A DNA stretch of 64,000 nucleotides from Microbulbifer sp. ALW1 (GTDB lineage: Bacteria > Pseudomonadota > Gammaproteobacteria > Pseudomonadales > Cellvibrionaceae), in NCBI RefSeq assembly GCF_009903625.1, contig NZ_CP047569.1:2272501-2336500 (forward strand), read 5' to 3'. Numbering within the stretch: the first letter of the stretch is position 1; every line of letters begins with the position of its first letter. Below, one piece after another: positions 43,544 to 53,681 of this stretch. The notes below the pieces were generated by a model. The model saw only the letters and a program-made list of their open reading frames with translations. It searched no databases and was not told the origin of the DNA. The position numbers were made by a program, and so were the translations under genes.

Positions 43544-43837
43544 ATGAAAATTCGTCCTTTGCACGATCGCGTCGTCGTACGCCGTAAGGAAGAAGAAGCC
43601 AAATCTGCCGGTGGCATCGTGCTGCCGGGTGCCGCGAAAGAAAAGCCGAACCAGGGCGAAGTGGTAGCGGTAGGCGAAGGCAAGCTGCTGGATAACGGCG
43701 ACGTGCGCGCTCTGTCTGTAAAAGTGGGTGACACCGTAGTGTTCGGCCGTTATGCCGACAGCAACACCCTCAAGGTGGACGGCGAAGAGCTGATCATCAT
43801 GAGCGAAGGCGACATCTACGGCGTACTGGAAGGCTAA
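43544..43837 (+). CDS. groES: Co-chaperonin GroES
   Basis: The 97-residue product begins [29 protein letters not shown], with the mobile loop after residue 16 and the C-terminal [17 protein letters not shown]. It caps GroEL as a heptamer. GGAG (43531-43534) precedes ATG 43544; an upstream extension is not needed. groEL follows 59 nt downstream. Confidence 0.98.
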   Translation: MKIRPLHDRVVVRRKEEEAKSAGGIVLPGAAKEKPNQGEVVAVGEGKLLDNGDVRALSVKVGDTVVFGRYADSNTLKVDGEELIIMSEGDIYGVLEG

Positions 43838-43884
43838 GACTCGGTAAATAGCCCCCGGTACCGGACAACCACGAACAGAATTGA

Positions 43885-45537
<1,653 letters not shown>

Positions 45538-45555
45538 GCCGGCCTTGCAGCCAAA

Positions 45556-45593
45556 CCAATAAAAAACCCCGCTTATGCGGGGTTTTTTATTGG
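45556..45593. terminator. Bidirectional terminator shared by groEL and intI
   Basis: Perfect 17-bp arms (45556-45572 and 45577-45593), a TTAT loop, and A/T runs on both sides. It sits 18 nt after the groEL stop and 1 nt before the intI stop, so it ends both convergent transcripts and marks the left edge of the integron. Confidence 0.93.
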
Positions 45594-45594
45594 T

Positions 45595-46575
45595 TCAGTC
45601 CAGCGGACTGACGACACCGCGTTCATGCACACCGATTACGTGGGTGTAAATCATTGTGGTGTTGACGTCACTATGCCCCAATAGCTCCTGAATGTTGCGT
45701 ATATCTGTGCCTTTGGACAGCAAGTTGGTGGCAAAAGAGTGACGAAATGTATGGCAACTGGCTTTCTTACGGATGCCTGTGAGTCTCAGAGCATTTGCCA
45801 CTGCTCTGCGAACTTGCTGCTCACCAATGTGATGACGACGAATTACCCCGCTGCGGGGGTCTGTAGCTCTCTCTGGGGCAGGAAATACGTACTGCCAGCC
45901 AGGACTGGTTGCAGCACGCGGATATTTCTTGGCAAGGGCACCCGGTAAATATACCTCTCCAAAACCCTCTTCCAGATCGCGTCGGTGCAATGCCAGCGCA
46001 AACTCCACCTGGGTTTTCAGTGGCTGCAAAAGTGAATTTGGTAATAAGGTTCGCCGCCATTTTTCGCCTTTGCTTTCACGCACAAACAGGCATTGATGGC
46101 CAAAGTCCACATCCTGTACGCGTAGCCTGACCGTTTCCATCACCCGCAAGCCAGAACCATACATCAGGCTGGCGGCAAGTTTATGATGTCCCCGCATTTC
46201 CCCTAATACAGCGACCGCTTCTTCATGAGTAAACACTACGGGTAGTCTTTTCCCTTTACTGGTTCGCTCGAACTGGAGATCACCAAGGTCGATACTCAAA
46301 AACTGCTTGTATAAAAAGACCACCGCATTGAGTGCCGTCTTTTGAGTGTTGATAGAAACTGCACGGCGATTCGCCAAATAACCCAGCCACTCATCTACAT
46401 GCTTCGTCCCCATCTCATCAGGGCGCTGCATCTTGTGAAACCGGATAAAGTCCTTTACCCAAAAACAGTAGGTCTTCTCCGTTTTGTACGCCATGTGACG
46501 TGAACGCATGAACGCTCGGAATCGATCCATAAATCGAGTTGGGCGGGCCGGTAGGGGAGTTGGTATATCGTCCAT
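45595..46575 (-). CDS. intI: Integron integrase IntI
   Basis: A tyrosine recombinase of 326 residues that would cut attI and the bottom strand of attC. Catalytic residues are R144 ([13 protein letters not shown]), H275 and R278 (HTFRHSFAT), H301 and Y310 ([14 protein letters not shown]). The IntI-specific insertion is present around residues 200-232 ([18 protein letters not shown]...GWQYVFP); that patch separates IntI from XerC/D. The frame is intact and full length. It is transcribed away from the cassettes. A LexA-type box lies 29 nt upstream of the start codon, suggesting SOS control. Confidence 0.96.
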   Translation of the reverse strand: MDDIPTPLPARPTRFMDRFRAFMRSRHMAYKTEKTYCFWVKDFIRFHKMQRPDEMGTKHVDEWLGYLANRRAVSINTQKTALNAVVFLYKQFLSIDLGDLQFERTSKGKRLPVVFTHEEAVAVLGEMRGHHKLAASLMYGSGLRVMETVRLRVQDVDFGHQCLFVRESKGEKWRRTLLPNSLLQPLKTQVEFALALHRRDLEEGFGEVYLPGALAKKYPRAATSPGWQYVFPAPERATDPRSGVIRRHHIGEQQVRRAVANALRLTGIRKKASCHTFRHSFATNLLSKGTDIRNIQELLGHSDVNTTMIYTHVIGVHERGVVSPLD

Positions 46576-46603
46576 TCTGCAATCCTTTGCACAAAGACAA
46601 GGA

Positions 46604-46619
46604 GTGTATTTTTATACAG
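46604..46619. promoter_or_regulatory. LexA-type SOS box upstream of intI
   Basis: GTGTATTTTTATACAG differs from the consensus CTGT-N8-ACAG only at the first base; read on the intI strand it is CTGTATAAAAATACAC. It overlaps a potential -10 (TATAAA) 29 nt or more before the intI start, the arrangement known from SOS-regulated integron integrases. Confidence 0.8.
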
Positions 46620-46839
46620 TATTTTGGCAAAACTTGACTAAGAATCAACCTGTATTTTCAGCATGCCGACCACTATTCCGTCTGACCCAGTCGAAAAAGA
46701 CTAAAAAGATAGAAAAATCAATAAGTTGTGTATTTTGTGGGAGCTGAAGATAGTGGTCGAGCAGAGCGATTTATGGTCGCGGGCTAAATGATATTAATGG
46801 CCCTAAACCGTTGAATTAACTAGGATTTTGATCAACTAT

Positions 46840-46915
46840 GGTGTTAAAAGGCGCTAGGAATAAGAATCAAAGAATAGTAGCCTTGGAGGCTAGGATTAAA
46901 ATGTTATGGTTAAGG
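46840..46915 (+). other. attI: Candidate attI site
   Basis: The site is expected between intI and cassette 1. Two overlapping core-like heptamers, GTTATGG (46903-46909) and GTTAAGG (46909-46915), equal the R' cores of array attC sites 2/3 and 5. Just upstream, TAGCCT-TGG-AGGCTA (46878-46892) is a perfect small inverted repeat. The exact crossover cannot be chosen without an empty-site comparison. Confidence 0.45.
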
Positions 46916-46935
46916 CCAGGTTCATAGAGAGAATA

Positions 46936-47379
46936 ATGAAAAACATACTGCTGGGGATTTTTGCTGTCTTTGCAAATCAGAGCTTTGCATGTGAAGAGTC
47001 TGACGCGGAAATTTTTGTGCGAGATGTAAAGGTATATCAGCATCAGGGGCAAACTTGTACATCCTTTCAGATACTTCTCAGTGAATTTGTAGAGAATAAA
47101 AATCGATATATTGATTCTGCGTACTTAAATATTATTGATGAAAACAATAAAGTAGTAGCTCAATTCGCCCCAGAGTTGGAGCGTCCAGGCTTCGGTAATG
47201 TGCTTCTATCTATGTGTGTCTCAAAGGAATACATAGAAAATTCTCGGGTATTTCTAAATGTAAAACCGCGGCCATCGGTAAAATTAAACGGCAATGGGGT
47301 GATAACTACCGGAAGTGCTTTGTGTCTCGATACACGTGAGTTGGTGCTTTCCAAGCTAATAAAAGACGGTAGTGAGTAG
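46936..47379 (+). CDS. Cassette 1: exported hypothetical protein
   Basis: A 147-residue product from ATG 46936 (MKNILLGIF...), chosen because it opens a clean signal peptide (hydrophobic residues 4-15, ending QSFAC). The frame is open upstream to 46906. The mature part contains several Cys and beta-type sequence, with no recognised domain. As the first cassette it is the one most likely to be transcribed from the integron promoter. Confidence 0.75.
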   Translation: MKNILLGIFAVFANQSFACEESDAEIFVRDVKVYQHQGQTCTSFQILLSEFVENKNRYIDSAYLNIIDENNKVVAQFAPELERPGFGNVLLSMCVSKEYIENSRVFLNVKPRPSVKLNGNGVITTGSALCLDTRELVLSKLIKDGSE

Positions 47380-47395
47380 GTTTCGTGCCAATTAG

Positions 47396-47539
47396 CCATA
47401 ACAATCACAGGCAGTTTGCTACAGCCCTCCGGGCTTCCGCGGGACGTCTTACCTTGTGCACCTTTTGCGCGGGTCGCTTCGCTCCCAGTTTCGCGCAAAA
47501 TGCGCACAAAGTAAGCCGCCCCTGCTGTGGGCGTTAACT
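47396..47539 (+). other. attC 1 (144 bp)
   Basis: R'' CCATAAC at 47396-47402 and R' GTTAACT at 47533-47539 bound a long palindrome with inner arms ACCTTGTGCACCTTTTGCGCG and CGCGCAAAATGCGCACAAAGT. The centre GGTCGCTTCGCTCCCA is shared by most sites in the array. Confidence 0.9.
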
Positions 47540-47545
47540 GTAAGC

Positions 47546-47929
47546 ATGAAAAAAGCTCTGTACTTGTTCACGGTTTTTTTAATGCCGGTAATTTCGGCTT
47601 TAATTCCATTGGAGCACTTCCAGGATTTATGGGTTTGGCTTTATGTGCCATTTGCAGTTGCCTATGGAACTTACATTTGGTTCCAGCCAGATGTTCGCAT
47701 GATGGTTCTGGTCAGTTTTGCACCAATTGTTTTTCTAAGCGTTGTATTGGTGGTGTTTCCATTTTTAGCGGCTATGGATGCAGGCGCAGTTGAAGGGTTA
47801 AAATTTCTTGCGGTGGTAGCACTCTTCGCTGTTCCGACTAGTGTTGTAATAGGTTCAGTTTACGTACTTTTGGCCTATGCCATTTATGCTCTATTTCGGC
47901 GCTACGACCTGTTGCCAGGCAACAGTTAA
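47546..47929 (+). CDS. Cassette 2: small membrane protein
   Basis: A 127-residue protein from ATG 47546, seven nt after R'. Four hydrophobic helices span about residues 4-20, 27-45, 50-75 and 85-115. No recognised family. The stop TAA overlaps the R'' core of its attC, a compact cassette layout. Confidence 0.7.
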   Translation: MKKALYLFTVFLMPVISALIPLEHFQDLWVWLYVPFAVAYGTYIWFQPDVRMMVLVSFAPIVFLSVVLVVFPFLAAMDAGAVEGLKFLAVVALFAVPTSVVIGSVYVLLAYAIYALFRRYDLLPGNS

Positions 47930-48067
47930 CAAAGCCAGGCAGGATGCTGCGGGCCTTCGGCCCTCCGCGGGACAGCTTACCTTGTGCACGCTTTGCGCGG
48001 GTCGCTGCGCTCCCATTTTTGCGCAAAACGCGCTCAAGGTAAGCTGCCCCTGCTGGCGGCGTTATGG
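47924..48067 (+). other. attC 2 (144 bp)
   Basis: R'' AGTTAAC at 47924-47930, which contains the stop of cassette 2, and R' GTTATGG at 48061-48067. Arms GCTTACCTTGTGCACGC / GCGCTCAAGGTAAGC surround the common centre. Confidence 0.9.
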
Positions 48068-48346
48068 TGCCGGTCGGTAAAAATAGGTTTTTGTGGTGCT
48101 GCAAGGTTTGCGCATTATTTTGGCATACAGCATTTCGCGTTTTGCCAGGACACATTCAAGCAGTTTCGTTCCTAGAGTGTTCGCTCTGGTTCGGTAGAAT
48201 AGGGTAGTCCGCTGCAGTATTGTCGCGTGCCGGTAAGATAATTATAGGTTGGGGAAAGTACGGTATTCTTTCCACTTTCAAATGGGCGGTGGCCAGCCAA
48301 GTCGTGGCTGGCAAAGTGCCGGAAAGCGAGCGCGGAGTGCGGCATA
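48068..48346 (+). other. Cassette 3: ORF-less cassette with conserved hairpins
   Basis: About 280 nt without a credible plus-strand ORF. It is clearly homologous to cassette 4 over nearly its whole length. Two inverted repeats are conserved in both: GGAAAG / CTTTCC (48253-48258 and 48268-48273) and GCCAGCCA / TGGCTGGC (48292-48299 and 48305-48312). It may encode a small structured RNA or carry a promoter. Minus-strand frames are open but differ between the two copies. Confidence 0.7.
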
Positions 48347-48466
48347 CCATAACAAGGCGCTGCAGGGCGACGGCTTACTTTGTGCACTTTATTGCGCGGT
48401 CGCTTCGCTCCCATTTTTGCGCAATCAAGCGCACAAAGTAAGCCGCCCCTGAGCGCGGCGTTATGG
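48347..48466 (+). other. attC 3 (120 bp)
   Basis: R'' CCATAAC at 48347-48353 and R' GTTATGG at 48460-48466. It belongs to the shorter site class, with GGCGCTGCAG / CTGAGCGCGGC outer parts. Confidence 0.9.
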
Positions 48467-48744
48467 TGCCGGTCGGTAAAAATTAGTATCTGTGCGTCTC
48501 AAGCTTTTACGCACAGTTTTTGTGTCCAGTATTTGGCTTCGTGCCATGGCACATTCAAGCAGCTTCGTTCCTAGAGTGTTCGCTCGGGTTCGATAGAAGA
48601 GGGCAGTCCGCTGCAGAGTTGTGGCGTGCCGGTAAGATAAAAATAGGTTGGGGAAAGTGCGATATTCTTTCCTTGTAATTTTCGGGCAGTGGCCAGCCAA
48701 GCCGTGGCTGGCAAAGTGCTAGTAGTTGGTCCGGAGCGCGTCAG
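48467..48744 (+). other. Cassette 4: ORF-less cassette, homologue of cassette 3
   Basis: About 280 nt, with the same first 19 nt after the core as cassette 3 and the same two hairpins at 48652-48672 and 48692-48712. The arms are unchanged while loop bases differ (AGTCG against AGCCG; TACGGTATT against TGCGATATT). This favours conservation of structure over coding. No supported ORF. Confidence 0.7.
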
Positions 48745-48838
48745 CCATAACCAGGCTAGGCAGGCTCGCCCATCCCCTTCGGGGTTGGGCTGGACGTCCA
48801 ACGCTACGCGTCGGCCGCCCCTGCTAGCAGCGTTAAGC
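48745..48838 (+). other. attC 4 (94 bp)
   Basis: R'' CCATAAC at 48745-48751 and R' GTTAAGC at 48832-48838. It differs from its neighbours in having a shorter, GC-rich interior (CCCATCCCCTTCGGGGTTGGG) without the usual GGTCGCTGCGCTCCCA centre. Confidence 0.85.
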
Positions 48839-48846
48839 ATCAGAAC

Positions 48847-49131
48847 ATGCCCAGAGAAAAATCTGACTCAGAAAAGGCAGCGGGAAAGCTAATCTCAGCA
48901 ATTCAAAAAGAATGGAACGAAGAGGCTGGCACTCCCCAAGCGGAGCAAAGCGAAGGCGTAATGGATCTGGCTCATGAGCTTTTACAGGCTCGTACAGGCA
49001 AAGCTATGGAAGCGTTACTCGCAAGTAGATCAATAAGCGAGTATTTGGGTGAGTTTTGGGTTCGTAGGCACCCGTCGGTTAGCTCAGCCGTACATTCCCT
49101 AGAGCAAGCGATAGAGCAAGAACATGCTTAA
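48847..49131 (+). CDS. Cassette 5: small acidic soluble hypothetical protein
   Basis: A 94-residue, highly charged, helix-prone protein (MPREKSDSEKAAGKL...). No signal or membrane segment, unlike most cassettes here. The pattern ARTGKAMEALLASRSISEYLGEFWVRRHPSVSSAVHSLEQAI looks like a small helical domain; no family is recognised. It starts nine nt after R' and its stop lies within R'' of attC 5. Confidence 0.7.
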   Translation: MPREKSDSEKAAGKLISAIQKEWNEEAGTPQAEQSEGVMDLAHELLQARTGKAMEALLASRSISEYLGEFWVRRHPSVSSAVHSLEQAIEQEHA

Positions 49132-49269
49132 CAATCGCAAGCAGTATGCTACGGCCCTTCGGGCCTCCGCGGGACGCCCAACGCTATGCACATTTTGTGC
49201 GGGTCGCTGCGCTCCCAGTTTCGCACAAAATGTGCATAGCGTTGGTCGCCCCTGTTGCGGGCGTTAAGG
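49126..49269 (+). other. attC 5 (144 bp)
   Basis: R'' GCTTAAC at 49126-49132 and R' GTTAAGG at 49263-49269. The interior (GCAAGCAGTATGCTACGG ... CCTGTTGCGGGC) is nearly identical to the two sites interrupted by IS copies A and B, so it shows what their uninterrupted form looked like. Confidence 0.92.
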
Positions 49270-49275
49270 CAAACC

Positions 49276-49737
49276 ATGAATAAAGTAATAGGGTTAGCTC
49301 TTCTCTTGTTCTCAATCTATGCAACTGCATGGGAATGCAATAATGAGAATAAATACAACCAGGAAATCGGAGCGCATGCAGACCTAGCAACAGATGTTTT
49401 TCTGGGCCAAGTTGTTTCTGGTGTCTATGACCCAAATAAAAAATATGGAAATGAAACAAAATTAGAAGTGGCGGTAAACCACTCATTCAAAGGAATTAAG
49501 GAAAAAAGTGTTACTTTAACTACCGGTTTTGACTCTCTCTTTGAAGGGGTAACCTTGGGCGAAAGCTACGTTTTTTTCTTGTTCGGTTACAGTGAGTTAA
49601 CCTTTTGTCGCGAGTTAATTCCTGTAGGCCCGAGAACGCGGAGCCTCGAAGATCTCCAGGAAATGTCTAGCCGGGTTGATGTCTATTCTGGGGCTAAGAT
49701 CAAGCATTTACTTAGCCACTTTGGAAAACTGCCTTAA
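49276..49737 (+). CDS. Cassette 6: exported protein, possibly NTR/TIMP-like
   Basis: A 153-residue product from ATG 49276 with a signal peptide (MNKVIGLALLLFSIYATAW, mature part from about residue 20). The mature part has Cys residues and ATDVFLGQVVSGVYD...VAVNHSFKGI..VTLTTG, then GESYVFFLFG. That order resembles netrin/TIMP-like small beta-barrel domains found in bacterial exported proteins. The resemblance is by eye only. Confidence 0.65.
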   Translation: MNKVIGLALLLFSIYATAWECNNENKYNQEIGAHADLATDVFLGQVVSGVYDPNKKYGNETKLEVAVNHSFKGIKEKSVTLTTGFDSLFEGVTLGESYVFFLFGYSELTFCRELIPVGPRTRSLEDLQEMSSRVDVYSGAKIKHLLSHFGKLP

Positions 49738-49851
49738 CAAGGCGCTGCAGACCGACAGCTAACTTTGTGCACCTTTTGCGCGGTCGCTGTCGCTCCCAAT
49801 TTTCGCGCAAAATGTGCACAAAGTTAGCTGCGGCTGAGCGCGGCGTTATAT
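49732..49851 (+). other. attC 6 (120 bp)
   Basis: R'' CCTTAAC at 49732-49738 and R' GTTATAT at 49845-49851. Short class; inner arms AACTTTGTGCACCTTTTGCGCG / CGCGCAAAATGTGCACAAAGTT are split by the common centre. Confidence 0.9.
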
Positions 49852-49874
49852 GCCCTAGTAAGTAGAGAGTAAAT

Positions 49875-50642
49875 ATGAAAATTTTTACCATGTGTATGGA
49901 GTGTCAAAAAGAGTTAGGGCACCCATCATTCGAACCAATTCTCGCAGATTATTATGATGAGCCTGTGGCTCATTTCGAATGTGGGAGAGGGCACAAATGT
50001 GCTTTGATGTTACAAAGTCAAAAGTTCGAAATTCTACTTGAGTCAGCTGTTAACGCATTACTTGCAGGTTATACACTAGAGGCTTCGTCTACTTTCTCAT
50101 CCGCATACGAAAGATTTTTTGAGTTCGTAATTAGCGTCTTCTGCTCAAAACAAAAAGTTGATAAAGATGAATTGGCAAAGACATTTAAGCAAGTTTCTAG
50201 GCAGTCAGAACGACAGCTTGGCGCCTTTCTATATCTTTATTTAATGGAGTTTGGCGTAAACTACCAAATCAATATGGACATCATTGAATTTAGGAATAAG
50301 GTGATCCATAAAGGTTACATCCCGTCACCTGACGAGGTTGAAAAGTTTGCTGAAAAAATATACACGGAAATACATCAGGTTACCCAAAAGCTAAAGTCTT
50401 CCTGTGGAGAAGATATACAGAATGTCGTTCAGGCTAGTCTCTTAGAGAGAAGCAAAAGCGTTTCTGGACAGGTGGCAAAAGCTACATCTACTGGGTCAAG
50501 CTTCTTTTCACTTAGCCATGAGGAGCAGGCGCCAACCTTTGGCTCAGCCATTGCTTCATACAAAGAAGTGCAGAAAGCAATAAAAGAATCAACTCCAACG
50601 TTAAAGGCCCTTGGAGAAATAATAAAAGCCAGAGAGCACTGA
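49875..50642 (+). CDS. Cassette 7: zinc-ribbon plus HEPN-like protein
   Basis: A 255-residue soluble protein. The N-terminus has Cys7-x2-Cys10 and a second knuckle C36-x3-H40-x-C42 (CGRGHKC), a probable zinc ribbon. The central helical part contains SSAYERFFEFVI and FRNKVIHKGYIPSPDEVEKFAEKIY, in which R140-N-x3-H145 fits the HEPN ribonuclease motif (R-polar-x3-H). HEPN domains occur widely in toxin-antitoxin and anti-phage systems. No partner gene is in the cassette. The C-terminal 60 residues look disordered. The role is inferred. Confidence 0.7.
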   Translation: MKIFTMCMECQKELGHPSFEPILADYYDEPVAHFECGRGHKCALMLQSQKFEILLESAVNALLAGYTLEASSTFSSAYERFFEFVISVFCSKQKVDKDELAKTFKQVSRQSERQLGAFLYLYLMEFGVNYQINMDIIEFRNKVIHKGYIPSPDEVEKFAEKIYTEIHQVTQKLKSSCGEDIQNVVQASLLERSKSVSGQVAKATSTGSSFFSLSHEEQAPTFGSAIASYKEVQKAIKESTPTLKALGEIIKAREH

Positions 50643-50651
50643 TAGTTCTGC

Positions 50652-50768
50652 ATATAACAAAGCAATGCAGCCGACGTCTTACTTTGTGTGCTTTTTGCAC
50701 GGTCGCTGCGCTCCCATTTTCGTGCAAAAAGCACACAAAGTAAGCCGCGTCTGATTGCGGCGTTAGGG
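50652..50768 (+). other. attC 7 (117 bp)
   Basis: R'' ATATAAC at 50652-50658 and R' GTTAGGG at 50762-50768. Nearly identical to attC 9 and 10. Confidence 0.92.
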
Positions 50769-50775
50769 CTAAAAA

Positions 50776-51198
50776 GTGATTCACAACCATGTGGAAGAAA
50801 AAACACGGATAAAAATTATAAGTGCCGTGACTTATTCCGCAGCTGCGATTTTTTCTGGATTGATGGTGGCTCGCTTCGAACCACAGTGGTACATATTGGC
50901 TACAATATTCGCGGGTTTATGTGGGTTCTATCTTGGTCCGTTCATATTTAGTTCTAGTCGGTGGGTTTCGTATATTTGGGTTTTTTATAATTCTCTTTTG
51001 ATTCCTGGCCTTTCATTGTTGTTAACTGGTCTGGTCCTTGCTCCAATTTATTTGATTTTTGGTAAAGTTGGGGAGCAAACTAGCATGCTGAGCTTAATTG
51101 GGGCGCCGCTAATGTTTGGCGCAGTTGTTTATCCATTTCTATTTCTAATAACATGCTTTGCATCATGTATATTACTGTTTGTGAAGTCCAAGGTGTGA
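50776..51198 (+). CDS. Cassette 8: small polytopic membrane protein
   Basis: A 140-residue protein starting at GTG 50776, seven nt after R'. Four hydrophobic helices (about residues 14-32, 37-56, 65-90, 105-137). No recognised family. Its attC is interrupted by IS copy A eleven nt after the stop. Confidence 0.65.
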   Translation: MIHNHVEEKTRIKIISAVTYSAAAIFSGLMVARFEPQWYILATIFAGLCGFYLGPFIFSSSRWVSYIWVFYNSLLIPGLSLLLTGLVLAPIYLIFGKVGEQTSMLSLIGAPLMFGAVVYPFLFLITCFASCILLFVKSKV

Positions 51199-51202
51199 AC
51201 CG

Positions 51203-51211
51203 CCCTAACAA
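51203..51211 (+). other. attC 8, left fragment (R'' core)
   Basis: CCCTAACAA is the R'' end of cassette 8's attC. The rest resumes at 52377 beyond an IS110/IS1111-type insertion. Confidence 0.85.
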
Positions 51212-51238
51212 GCGACTGTGGTGTCAACCACCCCAAAT

Positions 51239-52376
<1,138 letters not shown>

Positions 52377-52515
52377 ACAAGCGCAAGCAGTATGCTACGG
52401 CCCTTCGGGCCTGCGCGGGACGCCCAACGCTATGCACATTTTGTGCAGCTCGCTGCGCTCCCAGTTTCGCACAAAATGTGCATAGCATTGGTCGCCCCTG
52501 TTGCGGGCGTTAGGC
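52377..52515 (+). other. attC 8, right fragment
   Basis: The continuation of the site interrupted by IS copy A, from ACAAGCGCAAGCAG to R' GTTAGGC at 52509-52515. The interior is almost the same as attC 5. Confidence 0.88.
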
Positions 52516-52522
52516 AGTGAGA

Positions 52523-52981
52523 ATGAAAAAAATACTTTATATACTTTTATTCATGTCGGCTTATAGCTCTTCCTGGGCGCATCAAGATAGACTCATTGAA
52601 TTGCGAGGAAATCAGCTTGTCGGGTTGCCAGAAAAGTATCAGCCTGCAGTCTTAGATTTAGAGAAACATTCATTTTCTATCGCTGGGAAACGATTAGTAG
52701 TACCTAGTTGCTATGGCCAATTTTTTCCAAAGACTGAAAATTATAAAATTTCCATAACTGCATCTTGGTATCACAGTGAAATTACAGATCTGCCGCCTTA
52801 TATGGGAATACGCATTACTGAGAATGGAGAGTCATTTGGTCATTTCATCCAGCTAGAGCCGTTAGATTTATTTTGTAACAATGAAAACAAAGCTTTCTGT
52901 GAGAACGTTCTCAACTATAAGAGCATCGAAGATTCTTGCTACAAAGAGGTAGAGGTGGTGGCGGAAGGTCCCGCTGCCTAA
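52523..52981 (+). CDS. Cassette 9: exported hypothetical protein
   Basis: A 152-residue product from ATG 52523 with a signal peptide (MKKILYILLFMSAYSSSWA, cleavage near residue 19). The mature part has several Cys (CYGQFF, CNNENKAFC, SCYKE), suggesting disulfides in the periplasm. No known domain. The stop is inside R'' of attC 9. Confidence 0.7.
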   Translation: MKKILYILLFMSAYSSSWAHQDRLIELRGNQLVGLPEKYQPAVLDLEKHSFSIAGKRLVVPSCYGQFFPKTENYKISITASWYHSEITDLPPYMGIRITENGESFGHFIQLEPLDLFCNNENKAFCENVLNYKSIEDSCYKEVEVVAEGPAA

Positions 52982-53092
52982 CAATGCAATGCAGCCGACG
53001 TCTTACTTTATGCACTTTTTGCACGGTCGCTGCGCTCCCATTTTTGTGCAAAAAGCACACAAAGTAAGCCGCGCCTGATTGCGGCGTTAAGC
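52976..53092 (+). other. attC 9 (117 bp)
   Basis: R'' GCCTAAC at 52976-52982 and R' GTTAAGC at 53086-53092. Confidence 0.92.
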
Positions 53093-53102
53093 GAGTATAA
53101 GA

Positions 53103-53570
53103 ATGAACCAAAAGAAAATCGCAGAAAAAATCGTAAGGTACTCGGTGCTTGGTGCATCGACGTGGGTCTGCCTTCAGATAATTCTTACGTTTGGTGTAGA
53201 GAAAAAATCATTTTTCCAAATGTTCGCCGATATCTTGGGTGGCGGAACCGTTGGTGCTCTCGCTGGTTTAGCCTTTTTCGTGGTGTTTGGAGCTATAGGG
53301 TGGGTATCAGGAGCAATCTATGGAGCGCTTGGCCTATTTTCGCTCATGGTGGGAGGCGCGCTAGGCGGATTAGGGCTTGGTTCAGTAGTGCATATTTTCA
53401 GAAACCCGGACCAATACAACTTCAATTGGTGGGTAATTATTCCAGGGATTATTATTTCCTATTTTCTAGTCCGGTATGTAACTCGTAAGGCTATGGATCT
53501 TTACCATCAATATGGTCCTTCAATAGTAAACCACTTCCTAAAAAAGGGTGAGGAGCCAGACCCCGCTTAA
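53103..53570 (+). CDS. Cassette 10: glycine-rich membrane protein
   Basis: A 155-residue protein with hydrophobic helices near residues 14-30, 42-65, 68-98 and 108-125, rich in small residues (GALAGLAFFVVFGAIGW, GGALGGLGLG). It ends in a soluble tail KKGEEPDPA. No recognised family. The stop lies in R'' of attC 10. Confidence 0.68.
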   Translation: MNQKKIAEKIVRYSVLGASTWVCLQIILTFGVEKKSFFQMFADILGGGTVGALAGLAFFVVFGAIGWVSGAIYGALGLFSLMVGGALGGLGLGSVVHIFRNPDQYNFNWWVIIPGIIISYFLVRYVTRKAMDLYHQYGPSIVNHFLKKGEEPDPA

Positions 53571-53681
53571 CAAAGCAATGCAGCCGACGTCTTACTTTGT
53601 GCACTTTTTGCACGGTCGCTGCGCTCCCATTTTCGTGCAAAAAGCACACAAAGTAAGCCGCGTCTGATTGCGGCGTTATGC
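53565..53681 (+). other. attC 10 (117 bp)
   Basis: R'' GCTTAAC at 53565-53571 and R' GTTATGC at 53675-53681. The ATG in this R' is a potential start codon for the next cassette. Confidence 0.92.

Larger units (their letters stand above)
46576..46935. other. intI-attI intergenic control region
   Basis: About 360 A/T-rich nt separate intI from the first cassette ORF. They hold the LexA-type box, a TATAAA inside that box that could be the intI -10 on the minus strand, the candidate attI, and presumably the cassette promoter Pc. No convincing -35/-10 pair for Pc is seen; the best, TTGTGT-n17-GATAGT near 46730, is weak. Confidence 0.6.

Noticed and set aside
46625..46660. CTGTATTTTCAG near 46651 as a second LexA box
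   Set aside because: It has only a CTGT half; the ACAG half is missing at the right spacing.
48156..48840. Minus-strand ORFs in cassettes 3 and 4 (64-89 codons)
   Set aside because: A short C-terminal part is similar in both copies, but the upstream frames differ and start codons lack ribosome sites; this is explained by overall DNA homology.
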